A DNA stretch of 32,298 nucleotides, from the NCBI RefSeq assembly GCF_018476525.1, contig NZ_JAHCST010000087.1:1-32298 (forward strand). Reading direction: 5' to 3'. The translations under genes were made by a program, and so were the position numbers. Numbering within the stretch: position 1 is the first letter of the stretch; the number at the start of each line of letters is the position of its first letter. The DNA is from Acrocarpospora catenulata (GTDB lineage Bacteria > Actinomycetota > Actinomycetes > Streptosporangiales > Streptosporangiaceae). The notes beneath the pieces are model-generated. The model was not told where the DNA came from, searched no databases, and worked only from the letters and a program-made list of their open reading frames with translations. Below, piece by piece: positions 24,247 to 31,029 of the stretch.

Positions 24247-25026
24247 GTGCACGAGACCGAGCGACTGGCCGCCTTCTTCGCCACCTTGGGCCGGGACGGC
24301 CTTCCCGCTGTGGCCGTCTCGGCGGCGAGGACCGCACTGCGGCGGGTCGTCGAGGCCGCGTCGGCGGACCCCGCGTCCAGAGCCGTCGCGGCCCTCGGGG
24401 AACGGGTGGCCGGGGCGGGGTCCGCGACCGTCCTGGCGACCGGAGCCTTGATCACCGCGCCGTGGGCCGCCTTCGCGAACGCGGTGGCGGCGGCTGGCCG
24501 TCCTGGCCGGACCGCGGATGTGGCGATCGTCGCCGCGGCGCTGGCCTGTGCGCAGCAGGCCGGCGCGGACGACGACGAGTTGCTCGTCGCCGTGGTCGCG
24601 GGGCGCGAATGCGCGGCCAGGATGGCGGCGGCCTGCGACGAATCCATCGCCCAGTTCGATCGGATCGCCGTCTACGGCGCAACCGCCGCCACGGTGGCCG
24701 CGGGGTGCGCGCTGGGTCTGGACCGGGCCCAGCTGGTCAACGCCCTGGGCGTCGTCGGCAGCATGTCGGGCGGCGTCACCGAACACCGGCGGTACGACCG
24801 TCCGTTCGCCCTCGAACGGATTCAGTCCTACGGCTGGCCGGCGCAGAGCGCGGTGACAGCGGCGCTGCTGGCACAGCGTGGCTTCACCGGGCCCCGTTCT
24901 GTGCTGGAGGGCGAGAACGGAGTCTGCCGCTCCTTCTCCACCGCCGGCGATCCCCGCATCGAGGAGCTCATCATGGGCCTGGACTCTCGAACGTTCGTGT
25001 CCGCCGGGGCGGGAGAGCTTTCGTGA
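24247..25026 (+). CDS. Truncated MmgE/PrpD-like protein lacking active-site motifs
   Basis: A 259-residue protein that matches only the N-terminal helical domain of MmgE/PrpD proteins. Recognisable blocks are L-x-x-A-Q-L-V-N-A-L-G-V-V-G-S-M-S-G-G, G-W-P-A-Q-S-A-V-T-A-A-L-L-A and G-F-T-G-P-R-S-V-L-E-G-x-x-G-V-C-R-S-F. The catalytic segments are lost: N-G-x-x-x-H-G-x-E-M-D-D-R is replaced by an Ala/Gly/Arg stretch, and K-R-L-Q-G-G-G by E-R-I-Q-S-Y-G. The C-terminal domain is absent, yet the frame is clean, with normal codon use and a GTGA overlap to the next gene. It is therefore more likely a non-catalytic partner subunit of the adjacent full-length PrpD than decay, but a recent pseudogene cannot be excluded. 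Confidence 0.7.
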   Translation: MHETERLAAFFATLGRDGLPAVAVSAARTALRRVVEAASADPASRAVAALGERVAGAGSATVLATGALITAPWAAFANAVAAAGRPGRTADVAIVAAALACAQQAGADDDELLVAVVAGRECAARMAAACDESIAQFDRIAVYGATAATVAAGCALGLDRAQLVNALGVVGSMSGGVTEHRRYDRPFALERIQSYGWPAQSAVTAALLAQRGFTGPRSVLEGENGVCRSFSTAGDPRIEELIMGLDSRTFVSAGAGELS

Positions 25027-26417
25027 GCACCCCAGAGCCGGCCACCGCACTGCTGGCGGAATGGGCAGCGGCGCAGACCTGGGACCTCCTCCCCTCCGAC
25101 GTGATCGACACGGCCAAACGCTCCGTGCGCGACATCATCGGCGTCGCACTGTTCGCGAGCCGGCTGGAGTGGTCAGAACTGGTCGCCGGGATGGCGGGAG
25201 CGACCGCGGCCCCCGGGCGCTCCACGGTATGGGGGACGCCGGCCCGTCTGTCCGCGCCCTACGCGGCGCTCACCAACGGCACGGCGGCGCACGGCATCGA
25301 GATGGACGATCGCTGCGCCACCCTGGACATTCACAACGGGGCACCGACTGTCTCGGCGGCGGTCGCGGTCGCGGAGGAGTACGGCCGCAGCGGGCGCGAC
25401 GTCATCCTCGGCGTGGTCTGCGGGTACGAAGTCGCCTTCCGTCTCGCCCGCGCGACGGCGCGACGGGTCTGGCCACGCTTCCACATCGACGGCCTGTGGA
25501 CGGTGTTCGGCGCCGCGGCGGCCGCCGGCAAGGTGCTCGGTCTCGATGCGCGTGGCCTGGTCAACGCCATGGGGCTGGCCGGCGGCATGGCGTCAGGGCT
25601 GATGGAGTTCAGCAATGACAGCCGGGGCACGATGGTGAAACGCCTGCAGGGGGGAGGGTGGCCCGCGTACTGCGGGGTCACCTCCGCCCTGCTCGCCGCC
25701 GAGGGCATGGACGCCCCTCCTTCGTCGCTGGAGGGGCCCATGGGGATCTGCCGGTCCTTCTCGGGAGCCCTGGTGCCGGACCTGCCGGCGCTCACCGCCG
25801 GCCTCGGGACCGGCTACGAGATCCGCCTGTGGGAGACGAAGGCCTACGGCGCACGCGGCAGCTACAGCAGCGGCGTCGACGCGGTGGGCGAGATCATGCG
25901 GGAGCACGCGCTGCCGGTGTCCGCGATAGCTCGGATCGAGCTCGGATGTTCGACGCGTATCTATACCAAGGCCATCGGACCGCAGCCGGAGTCCATCATG
26001 GCGGCCCAGTACCACCTGGGTTTCGTCGTGGCGGTGAGCCTCCACCACGACCTGCGCGATCCCTCGGTGTGGGAGACCGCCATCCTGCGCGACCCCGCCG
26101 TGCTGGACACCTTCCGGCGCGTGGAGATCCGCGAGGACGAGGAGGCCAATGACCTCCACGCCAGGACCGGGAGGGCGTCGGCCATGCGCGCCAGGGTCGT
26201 GACCAGGGACGGTCGTTCCTTCGAGGCCTTCGTGCTGGGCGGCAAGGGAACGCCGGAGAACCCGATGACCCACGACGACGTCGTCGGCAAGTTCGAACTC
26301 CTGGCCGGGCGAGCTCTCGGCCGGGCACGCACGCGGGAACTCGGTGCCCGGATCGACGACCTGGACGGCGGCGGTCCGCTCGTCCTCCGGGACCTCTTCG
26401 AGGGCGCCGAACAGTAG
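25023..26417 (+). CDS. MmgE/PrpD family protein 3
   Basis: A 464-residue full-length paralogue. It has N-G-T-A-A-H-G-I-E-M-D-D-R, K-R-L-Q-G-G-G-W and W-E-T-K-A-Y-G-A-R-G-S-Y-S-S. Unlike paralogues 1 and 2 it keeps a His in R-F-H-I-D (the F-H-P-T position), so the three active sites are not identical. The GTG start overlaps the stop of the truncated paralogue, suggesting that the two are made in equal amounts. It is the last gene of the ABC-importer operon and stands just ahead of the GntR gene. Expected to be a cytoplasmic lyase, dehydratase or epimerase of a polycarboxylate; specific substrate unknown. Confidence 0.85.
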   Translation: MSTPEPATALLAEWAAAQTWDLLPSDVIDTAKRSVRDIIGVALFASRLEWSELVAGMAGATAAPGRSTVWGTPARLSAPYAALTNGTAAHGIEMDDRCATLDIHNGAPTVSAAVAVAEEYGRSGRDVILGVVCGYEVAFRLARATARRVWPRFHIDGLWTVFGAAAAAGKVLGLDARGLVNAMGLAGGMASGLMEFSNDSRGTMVKRLQGGGWPAYCGVTSALLAAEGMDAPPSSLEGPMGICRSFSGALVPDLPALTAGLGTGYEIRLWETKAYGARGSYSSGVDAVGEIMREHALPVSAIARIELGCSTRIYTKAIGPQPESIMAAQYHLGFVVAVSLHHDLRDPSVWETAILRDPAVLDTFRRVEIREDEEANDLHARTGRASAMRARVVTRDGRSFEAFVLGGKGTPENPMTHDDVVGKFELLAGRALGRARTRELGARIDDLDGGGPLVLRDLFEGAEQ

Positions 26418-26436
26418 TCGCCGCTTCGGTCGGCCT

Positions 26437-26461
26437 TTGGTCTAGTGGTATGACATTATTT
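26437..26461. promoter_or_regulatory. Operator-like site F (GntR promoter, autoregulation)
   Basis: TTGGTCTAGTGGTATGAC matches the shared motif. It lies about 60 nt upstream of the regulator's start codon and 20 nt after the MmgE/PrpD 3 stop, which suggests autoregulation of the GntR gene. Confidence 0.65.
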
Positions 26462-26520
26462 CCTTGGGAGGCTCCACGCATCAGCGACCGAACGACCATC
26501 GAACACGAGGAATGAACGTT

Positions 26521-27276
26521 ATGGCAGCTGCGAAGGCTGAGCTTGCCGGCACCGATGACGCCGACATGTTCAAGTCGGTGTCGATCAACCGTGCCTCGCA
26601 GATCATCGTGGACCAAGTGAAGGCGCTGCTCCGGCAGGGCAGACTCAAGCCCGGCGACCGGCTGCCCAGCGAGCGCGAACTCTGCGAACGCTTCGGGGTC
26701 AGCCGGGTAACCGTCCGGGAGGCGCTGCGCGTCCTGGAGGCCGGCGGGCTCATCGAGATCCGCGTCGGCGCGCGCGGCGGTGCCTTCGTCACCTCACCGA
26801 CGTCCGAGCAGATCGGCGAGGGCCTCGCCGATCTGATCACCCTCTCCCCGCTCACCGCGACCGAGGTGACCGAGGCACGGCAGGTCTTCGAACTCGGCAT
26901 CGTCCCCCTCGTGGTCGAGCGGGCCACCACAGAGGACATCGCGGCGCTGCGCGACATGGTGCGCGCCCACCAGACGGCTCTCGACCGCGGTGAGTACGCC
27001 ATGTCGATGTCGGCCGACTTCCATGTGCGGGTCGCCGCGTGCACCCACAACCCGGCCATCGAGATGCTCGTGCAGTCCTTCCACGGCCCGTTGCTCATGT
27101 CGCTGCTCGAAGCGCAGGTGGTGGCACCGCTGATGGGCTACCGCGGTTCCGAGGAGCACAGCGCCTTCATCGACGCGATCGCCACCCGTGACGTCGAGCG
27201 GGCCATGTCGATCATGCGCGAGCATCTGCAGCGCACCGCCGACCGGGTCAGCCAGAACCCGGAAGCGAGCCGGTAG
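26521..27276 (+). CDS. GntR family transcriptional regulator, FadR subfamily (FCD domain)
   Basis: A 251-residue regulator. The N-terminal winged helix (about 25-92) has G-R-L-K-P-G-D-R-L-P-S-E-R-E-L, R-F-G-V-S-R-V-T-V-R-E-A-L-R and a G-x-x-x-x-R-x-G-A-R-G-G-A-F-V wing. The C-terminal all-helical FCD domain (about 105-245) shows likely metal ligands in D-F-H and later His residues (E-E-H-S, R-E-H-L). FCD domains bind carboxylic acids, often through a metal, and release DNA on binding. ATG at 26,521 was preferred because GAGGAA is 8 nt upstream; the ATG at 26,512 sits inside that site. The shared operator-like motif throughout the cluster fits the TGGT-N3-ACCA core bound by FadR-type proteins, so this is the probable repressor of the whole cluster. 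Confidence 0.92.
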   Translation: MAAAKAELAGTDDADMFKSVSINRASQIIVDQVKALLRQGRLKPGDRLPSERELCERFGVSRVTVREALRVLEAGGLIEIRVGARGGAFVTSPTSEQIGEGLADLITLSPLTATEVTEARQVFELGIVPLVVERATTEDIAALRDMVRAHQTALDRGEYAMSMSADFHVRVAACTHNPAIEMLVQSFHGPLLMSLLEAQVVAPLMGYRGSEEHSAFIDAIATRDVERAMSIMREHLQRTADRVSQNPEASR

Positions 27277-27284
27277 GCACCGCT

Positions 27285-27764
27285 TCAGCGCCGCCTGACG
27301 TGCAGGCGGACCACGACCGGCAGCGCGGAGTACGGGCCGAGGACACCGCGCACCCGGGACACCGCCTGCCGGTCGAGCAGCCGGGCCAGCTCCCCCAGCG
27401 GCGCCCCCGGCCGGCACCGTACCGTGATCTCGGTACGCCTGCCGCCGACCACCCGGACCTGGAGCCGATCCACGCCGTCCACGCTCTGCAACGCCACCCC
27501 GAGCATCGCGGTACCGGTGCCCTCGCGGGAGCCGTACCGCCGCCAGCCCAGGGAGAGCACCAGCCACCGGGTGGCCGCCATGGCCAGCAACGCCACCAGC
27601 GCGCCTCCGATGGACCGCGCCCAGGGACTGCCCGCCAGATACTCCAGGTCGAACACCTTCAGATCGGGCCGCGCCTGGAGCGCCCACAGCCCGTAACCAC
27701 CGGCCCAGAGCAGCACCGCCCCGGCCACACCGATCCCGATCCGGTCTCCCAACGGCGGACGCAT
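27285..27764 (-). CDS. AmaP-like alkaline shock response membrane anchor protein
   Basis: A 159-residue protein with two hydrophobic segments (about 10-30 and 50-72) followed by a soluble domain rich in beta-strand pattern with R-V-V-G-G-R-R-T-E-I-T-V-R-C-R. This layout matches the AmaP group, which anchors Asp23/Gls24 proteins at the membrane in Gram-positive bacteria. The start at 27,764 follows GGAGGAGGA and lies 1 nt after the stop of the next gene upstream. No Asp23 gene is present beside it. Convergent with the GntR gene, 8 nt apart, so this marks the border between the catabolic cluster and ordinary chromosome. Confidence 0.6.
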   Translation of the reverse strand: MRPPLGDRIGIGVAGAVLLWAGGYGLWALQARPDLKVFDLEYLAGSPWARSIGGALVALLAMAATRWLVLSLGWRRYGSREGTGTAMLGVALQSVDGVDRLQVRVVGGRRTEITVRCRPGAPLGELARLLDRQAVSRVRGVLGPYSALPVVVRLHVRRR

Positions 27765-27765
27765 G

Positions 27766-28365
27766 TCAGATCCTCCTCCGGCGAAGCCGCACCACGACCT
27801 CGTGGCGTCCGTACAGGGCCAAAGTCTGGAGGCGGTCGCCCACGGCGGCGCCCACTTCGCGGAGCAGGTCACCGGTACGCCGTGCGTCGGTCACCACGGT
27901 CACCTCGATCTGGCCGCTCTGCAGGCGCACATAGGCCAGGTCGGCGCCGGTCACGCCGAGCGCGGCGGCGGCCAGGGTGCGGCGCAGTCCCTGCCGGGTG
28001 ATGCCGATCACCACGCTCCCCTCCACGGTCTCCAGCGGCACCAGCCGGGGCCGGCCGGGAATCACGGCCAGGATCACCAGCAGCGCCCCCACCGCCAGCG
28101 CGGCTCCCGCCACGTAGGGCATCGCCGGATTCCGCCAGGTCAGTTCGAGCAGGCCGGGCGCGAGCGACCATTCGCGCGGTGCGGCCAGCCAAGCCTCGAC
28201 CACCTCAGCGGTGATCCACCAGGCCGTGACCGCGGTGACCGCGGCCACCGCGACACCCGCCGGGGCCCGTCCCGGGCGCAAAATCCTGGCCGCCCGCCGA
28301 GCCGCCGTCCCACGGCGGGCGGTCTGGGCCGGAGCGGGAGCCAGGATCTCCTCTACGGTGCTCAT
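27766..28365 (-). CDS. DUF6286-type membrane protein
   Basis: A 199-residue protein with a basic Ala/Arg-rich N-terminal region, two membrane helices (about 36-60 and 80-102) and a C-terminal soluble domain with V-E-G-S-V-V-I and an I-E-V-T-V-V-T-D-A-R-R strand. This is the arrangement of actinobacterial DUF6286 proteins, usually found with Asp23/AmaP genes in envelope stress clusters. The start is uncertain: ATG at 28,365 begins M-S-T-V-E-E, but no strong ribosome binding site precedes it, and the open frame extends further upstream. Divergent from the PLP enzyme gene. Confidence 0.6.
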   Translation of the reverse strand: MSTVEEILAPAPAQTARRGTAARRAARILRPGRAPAGVAVAAVTAVTAWWITAEVVEAWLAAPREWSLAPGLLELTWRNPAMPYVAGAALAVGALLVILAVIPGRPRLVPLETVEGSVVIGITRQGLRRTLAAAALGVTGADLAYVRLQSGQIEVTVVTDARRTGDLLREVGAAVGDRLQTLALYGRHEVVVRLRRRRI

Positions 28366-28537
28366 GGTCACACAGGGATACACGTGCGCCGCCCGCCCGG
28401 CGAGGCTCACCCGCGCCTTTGCCCGATCATGCCGGGAGATGGCACGAGTGTTTGCCGGTTCCACGGTTAACATGAACACACCTCATATACATCGGGCGCG
28501 GGGTCCCCTGCCGCCGACCGTGATGCCGGGAGATCCC

Positions 28538-29719
28538 ATGACATCCGCCGAAGGCTCCGCAGCGCGTTACGACCAGGCCACCGCCGGGCTGGAGCCCCCC
28601 TTCGCGCTCGTCGACCTGGACGCGCTCCGCGCCAACGCCGATGACATGGTCCGCCGCGGCCGCGGCAAGCCGATCCGGGTGGCCAGCAAGTCGATCCGCA
28701 GCCGGGAGATCCTCGCCCGGGTGCTCGCGTTGCCCGGGTTCCGGGGAATCATGGCGTACACCCTGGATGAGGCGCTCTGGCTGGTCTCCTGCGGATTCAC
28801 CGACATCCTGGTCGCGTACCCGACCACCGACCGGGGGGCGATCGCCCGGCTGGGGGCCGACCCGCGCGCCGCCCGGGAGATCACTCTGACCATCGACTCC
28901 ACCGACCACCTGGACCTCCTCCACGGCCACCCCGAAGAGATCCGGATATGTCTGGACATCGATGCGAGCTACGTGGCGCTGGCCGGGAAGTTCCGCGCGG
29001 GCGCCCTCCGCTCCCCCATCCGGGAACCCGACCAGGCCGCCGAACTCGCCACCCAGGTCGTCAAACGCCCAGGGGTCCGCCTCACCGGCCTGCTCGCCTA
29101 CGAGGGCCAGATCGCCGGAGTGGGCGACCGCCAACCCGGTCTGTACGGCCTGGCCGTCCGCCACATGCAGCGCCTCTCCCGGCGGGAACTGATCGTCCGC
29201 CGGGGCCGGATCGTGCAGGCCGTACGGGAGGTGGCCGAGCTGGAGTTCGTCAACGGCGGCGGCACCGGAAGCCTGGAGAAGACCACCGGCGAGAAGGCGA
29301 TCACCGAGTTGGCCGCCGGCTCCGGCTTCTACCACCCGCGTCTGTTCGACTTCTACCGGGGCTTCACCGGTATCCCCGCCGCCCTCTTCGCGCTGCCCGT
29401 GGCCCGCAAGCCCGCCCCCGGCGTGGCCACCGTCCTCGGCGGCGGCTACTCCGCCTCCGGCGCGCCCGGCCCGACCCGGCTGCCCCAGCCGTACCTGCCC
29501 GCCGGTCTGCGTTACCACCCCGACGAGGGCGCGGGCGAGGTCCAGACCCCGCTCCTCGGCGAGGCCGCCCACGACCTACGCGTCGGCGACCGCGTCTGGT
29601 TCCGCCACGCCAAGGCCGGCGAACTCTGCGAACACTTCCCCGTCCTCCACCTCATCGAGGGCGACCGCGTGATCGGCGAGGTTCCCACCTATCGGGGCGA
29701 GGGCAAGACGTTCCTCTGA
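28538..29719 (+). CDS. Amino acid deaminase/aldolase, alanine racemase N-terminal fold (D-threonine aldolase/DSD1-like)
   Basis: A 393-residue fold-type III PLP enzyme. The N-terminal barrel begins P-F-A-L-V-D-L-D-A-L-R-A-N and carries the PLP Lys at 51 in R-V-A-S-K-S-I. F-V-N-G-G-G-T-G-S follows in the phosphate-binding region. The C-terminal domain ends with the H-F-x-V-L-H-L-I-E-G-D segment typical of D-threonine aldolase and D-serine dehydratase relatives, with possible metal ligands in L-C-E-H-F. It would act on D-hydroxy amino acids in the cytoplasm. ATG at 28,538 was chosen for the GGGAG 6 nt upstream; an ATG 15 nt earlier is possible. Not obviously part of the catabolic cluster. Confidence 0.82.
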   Translation: MTSAEGSAARYDQATAGLEPPFALVDLDALRANADDMVRRGRGKPIRVASKSIRSREILARVLALPGFRGIMAYTLDEALWLVSCGFTDILVAYPTTDRGAIARLGADPRAAREITLTIDSTDHLDLLHGHPEEIRICLDIDASYVALAGKFRAGALRSPIREPDQAAELATQVVKRPGVRLTGLLAYEGQIAGVGDRQPGLYGLAVRHMQRLSRRELIVRRGRIVQAVREVAELEFVNGGGTGSLEKTTGEKAITELAAGSGFYHPRLFDFYRGFTGIPAALFALPVARKPAPGVATVLGGGYSASGAPGPTRLPQPYLPAGLRYHPDEGAGEVQTPLLGEAAHDLRVGDRVWFRHAKAGELCEHFPVLHLIEGDRVIGEVPTYRGEGKTFL

Positions 29720-29725
29720 TCTGCC

Positions 29726-30082
29726 CTAGCGGCGGCGGCGACGGCGGGTGAGCACGATGGCCGCGCCCACGGCCAGGACGACGCCCACGCCGATCAACAG
29801 GGGGGCGAAATTGAGCGGAGTCGGTTCCGCCCAGGTCTCCTGGTCCGTCTCTTCCGGGGAATGCCCGTTCACGGACGGGGCGGGCGCCTGCCCGTTGCTC
29901 CCCAGGACGAGGTCGCCGAGGGCGGTGACCATCTGGCCGGCCTGGGCCTTCACCTTGGCCACGTTCCGTTCCGCGACCTTCTTGGGGCTCACCCGGTCGG
30001 CGATGGCGTCTACCGTACGAGCCAGTTCCGCGCGGGTACGCTCGATCTTCCGCTCCAGCGCGGCGGGATCGGTGTCCGCCAT
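29726..30082 (-). CDS. DUF3618 domain-containing protein
   Basis: A 118-residue protein. The N-terminal part (about 8-45) has A-A-L-E-R-K-I-E-R-T-R-A-E-L-A-R-T-V-D-A-I-A-D-R, the DUF3618 signature, predicted as amphipathic helix. A Pro/Ser/Glu-rich linker leads to one membrane helix (about 92-112) and an Arg-rich tail, which would stay in the cytoplasm. Such proteins are found across actinobacteria and have no established function. ATG at 30,082 follows AGGAGGGG. Convergent with the PLP enzyme (6 nt apart) and divergent from bcp. Confidence 0.82.
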   Translation of the reverse strand: MADTDPAALERKIERTRAELARTVDAIADRVSPKKVAERNVAKVKAQAGQMVTALGDLVLGSNGQAPAPSVNGHSPEETDQETWAEPTPLNFAPLLIGVGVVLAVGAAIVLTRRRRRR

Positions 30083-30279
30083 GGGCGATCCCCTCCTGTC
30101 CATATCGTGTCGTCTGTGACCAGCGTGAGCGCGGTGTGCACAGCATTTGACCGGTGTTCGATCAGTGTGCCAGGTCGGGTCCGCACCCTGGACGTCGCCC
30201 GACCCGGTAGTTTGTTGCCGTCACGGCGGTAGCCATCCCGCCGTCACTCGATATGCCCGACCTTGCCCGCGGAGGCGAA

Positions 30280-30753
30280 GTGAGCCAGCCCAAGCTGCAA
30301 CCCGGTGACCCCGCGCCGGACTTCATCCTGCCCGACGCCAACGGCGAAAACGTGGCGCTCAAGGACCTCCGCGGCAAACGCGTCATCCTCTACTTCTACC
30401 CTGCCGCGATGACCCCCGGCTGCACCAAGCAGGCCTGCGACTTCCGCGACAACCTCGGCTCGCTCACCACCCAGGGCTTCACCGTCCTCGGCGTCTCCAA
30501 GGACAAGCCGGCCAAACTCCAGCAGTTCATCGAACGCGACGCCCTCACCTTCCCGCTGCTCTCCGATCCCGACCTCGCCGTCCACCAGGCGTACGGCGCC
30601 TACGGCGAGAAGCAGAACTACGGCAAGACCATCACCGGCGTCCTCCGCTCCACCTTCGTCATCTCCCCCGACGGCGAAATCGAAAAGGCCCTCTACAACG
30701 TGAAAGCCACCGGCCACGTAGCCCGCCTCCTAAAAGAATTGGGCATTTCCTAA
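30280..30753 (+). CDS. bcp: Thioredoxin-dependent peroxiredoxin, Bcp type
   Basis: A 157-residue peroxiredoxin of the Bcp/PrxQ family. The peroxidatic site reads Y-P-A-A-M-T-P-G-C-T (Cys 48) and a resolving Cys sits five residues on (Cys 53 in Q-A-C-D-F), the alpha-helical PrxQ arrangement. Other family features are G-D-P-A-P-D-F near the start, V-L-G-V-S-K-D and S-T-F-V-I-S-P-D-G. It reduces hydroperoxides with thioredoxin. The GTG at 30,280 was chosen because the family starts just before L-Q-P-G-D and GGAGG lies upstream; a longer ATG frame from 30,253 is possible. Followed by the tRNA gene. Confidence 0.93.
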   Translation: MSQPKLQPGDPAPDFILPDANGENVALKDLRGKRVILYFYPAAMTPGCTKQACDFRDNLGSLTTQGFTVLGVSKDKPAKLQQFIERDALTFPLLSDPDLAVHQAYGAYGEKQNYGKTITGVLRSTFVISPDGEIEKALYNVKATGHVARLLKELGIS

Positions 30754-30769
30754 CCCCGGAAAACCGGGT

Positions 30770-30798
30770 GTCTCCGACCCTCCCCGACGCGGTAAGAT
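30770..30798 (+). promoter_or_regulatory. Possible tRNA promoter
   Basis: A TAAGAT box (30,793-30,798) stands 35 nt before the mature tRNA end, with a weak TGTCTC-like -35 about 17-18 nt upstream. Just before it lies a small hairpin CCCGG-AAAA-CCGGG (30,755-30,768) that may end the bcp transcript. Confidence 0.35.
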
Positions 30799-30833
30799 AG
30801 GCGGCACCCGGCCCAGCCCGGAAAAAATCAAAT

Positions 30834-30907
30834 GGGGTTGTGGCCCAATTGGCAGAGGCACATGACTTAGGATCATGCCGGTGCGGGTTCGAGTCCCGCC
30901 AGCCCCA
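30834..30907 (+). tRNA. tRNA with UAG anticodon (Leu by codon) but short variable loop
   Basis: A 74-nt cloverleaf. The acceptor stem is GGGGTTG/CAGCCCC with one G-U pair. The D arm has a 3-bp stem and GG in the loop. The anticodon stem is CATGA/TCATG with loop CTTAGGA, giving anticodon TAG after U33. The variable loop is CCGGT, only 5 nt. The T arm is GCGGG-TTCGAGT-CCCGC, and the discriminator is A73; CCA is not encoded. The anticodon reads CUA/CUN leucine codons, yet bacterial leucine tRNAs normally have a long variable arm. The amino acid identity is therefore uncertain even though the gene itself is clear. Confidence 0.88.
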
Positions 30908-30908
30908 C

Positions 30909-30970
30909 GAACGACTGACCCTGGGTGGTCGGAAGCTGGCGCTTCCTCCCTCAGGGTCTTTTCGTCGTTC
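30909..30970 (+). terminator. Long hairpin after the tRNA, terminator-like
   Basis: Outer arms GAACGAC/GTCGTTC, middle arms ACCCTG/CAGGGT and an inner GGAAG/CTTCC pair form an interrupted stem-loop directly behind the tRNA, with a CTTTTC tract in the descending arm. Probably ends the tRNA transcript. Confidence 0.5.
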
Positions 30971-30974
30971 ACAC

Positions 30975-31027
30975 GGGGGGACGACCCCCCGAGCCCCCCG
31001 ATGTGGGGGCGCCGCCCCCCCACGCCC
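30975..31027. repeat. Cluster of G/C-run hairpins
   Basis: Perfect hairpin GGGGGG-ACGA-CCCCCC (30,975-30,990) followed by CCCCCC and a second hairpin GTGGGGGC-GCC-GCCCCCCCAC (31,003-31,023). It is non-coding and intergenic and could fold into hairpins or quadruplex-type structure. Similar G/C-run spacers are, as I recall, common in streptosporangial genomes. Confidence 0.45.
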
Positions 31028-31029
31028 CC

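Noticed and set aside
30834-30907. Reading the tRNA as tRNA-Pro(AGG)
   Set aside because: This would need an anticodon stem of ATGAC/CATGC with mismatches and shifts the loop; the CATGA/TCATG stem is perfect and puts U33 before UAG.
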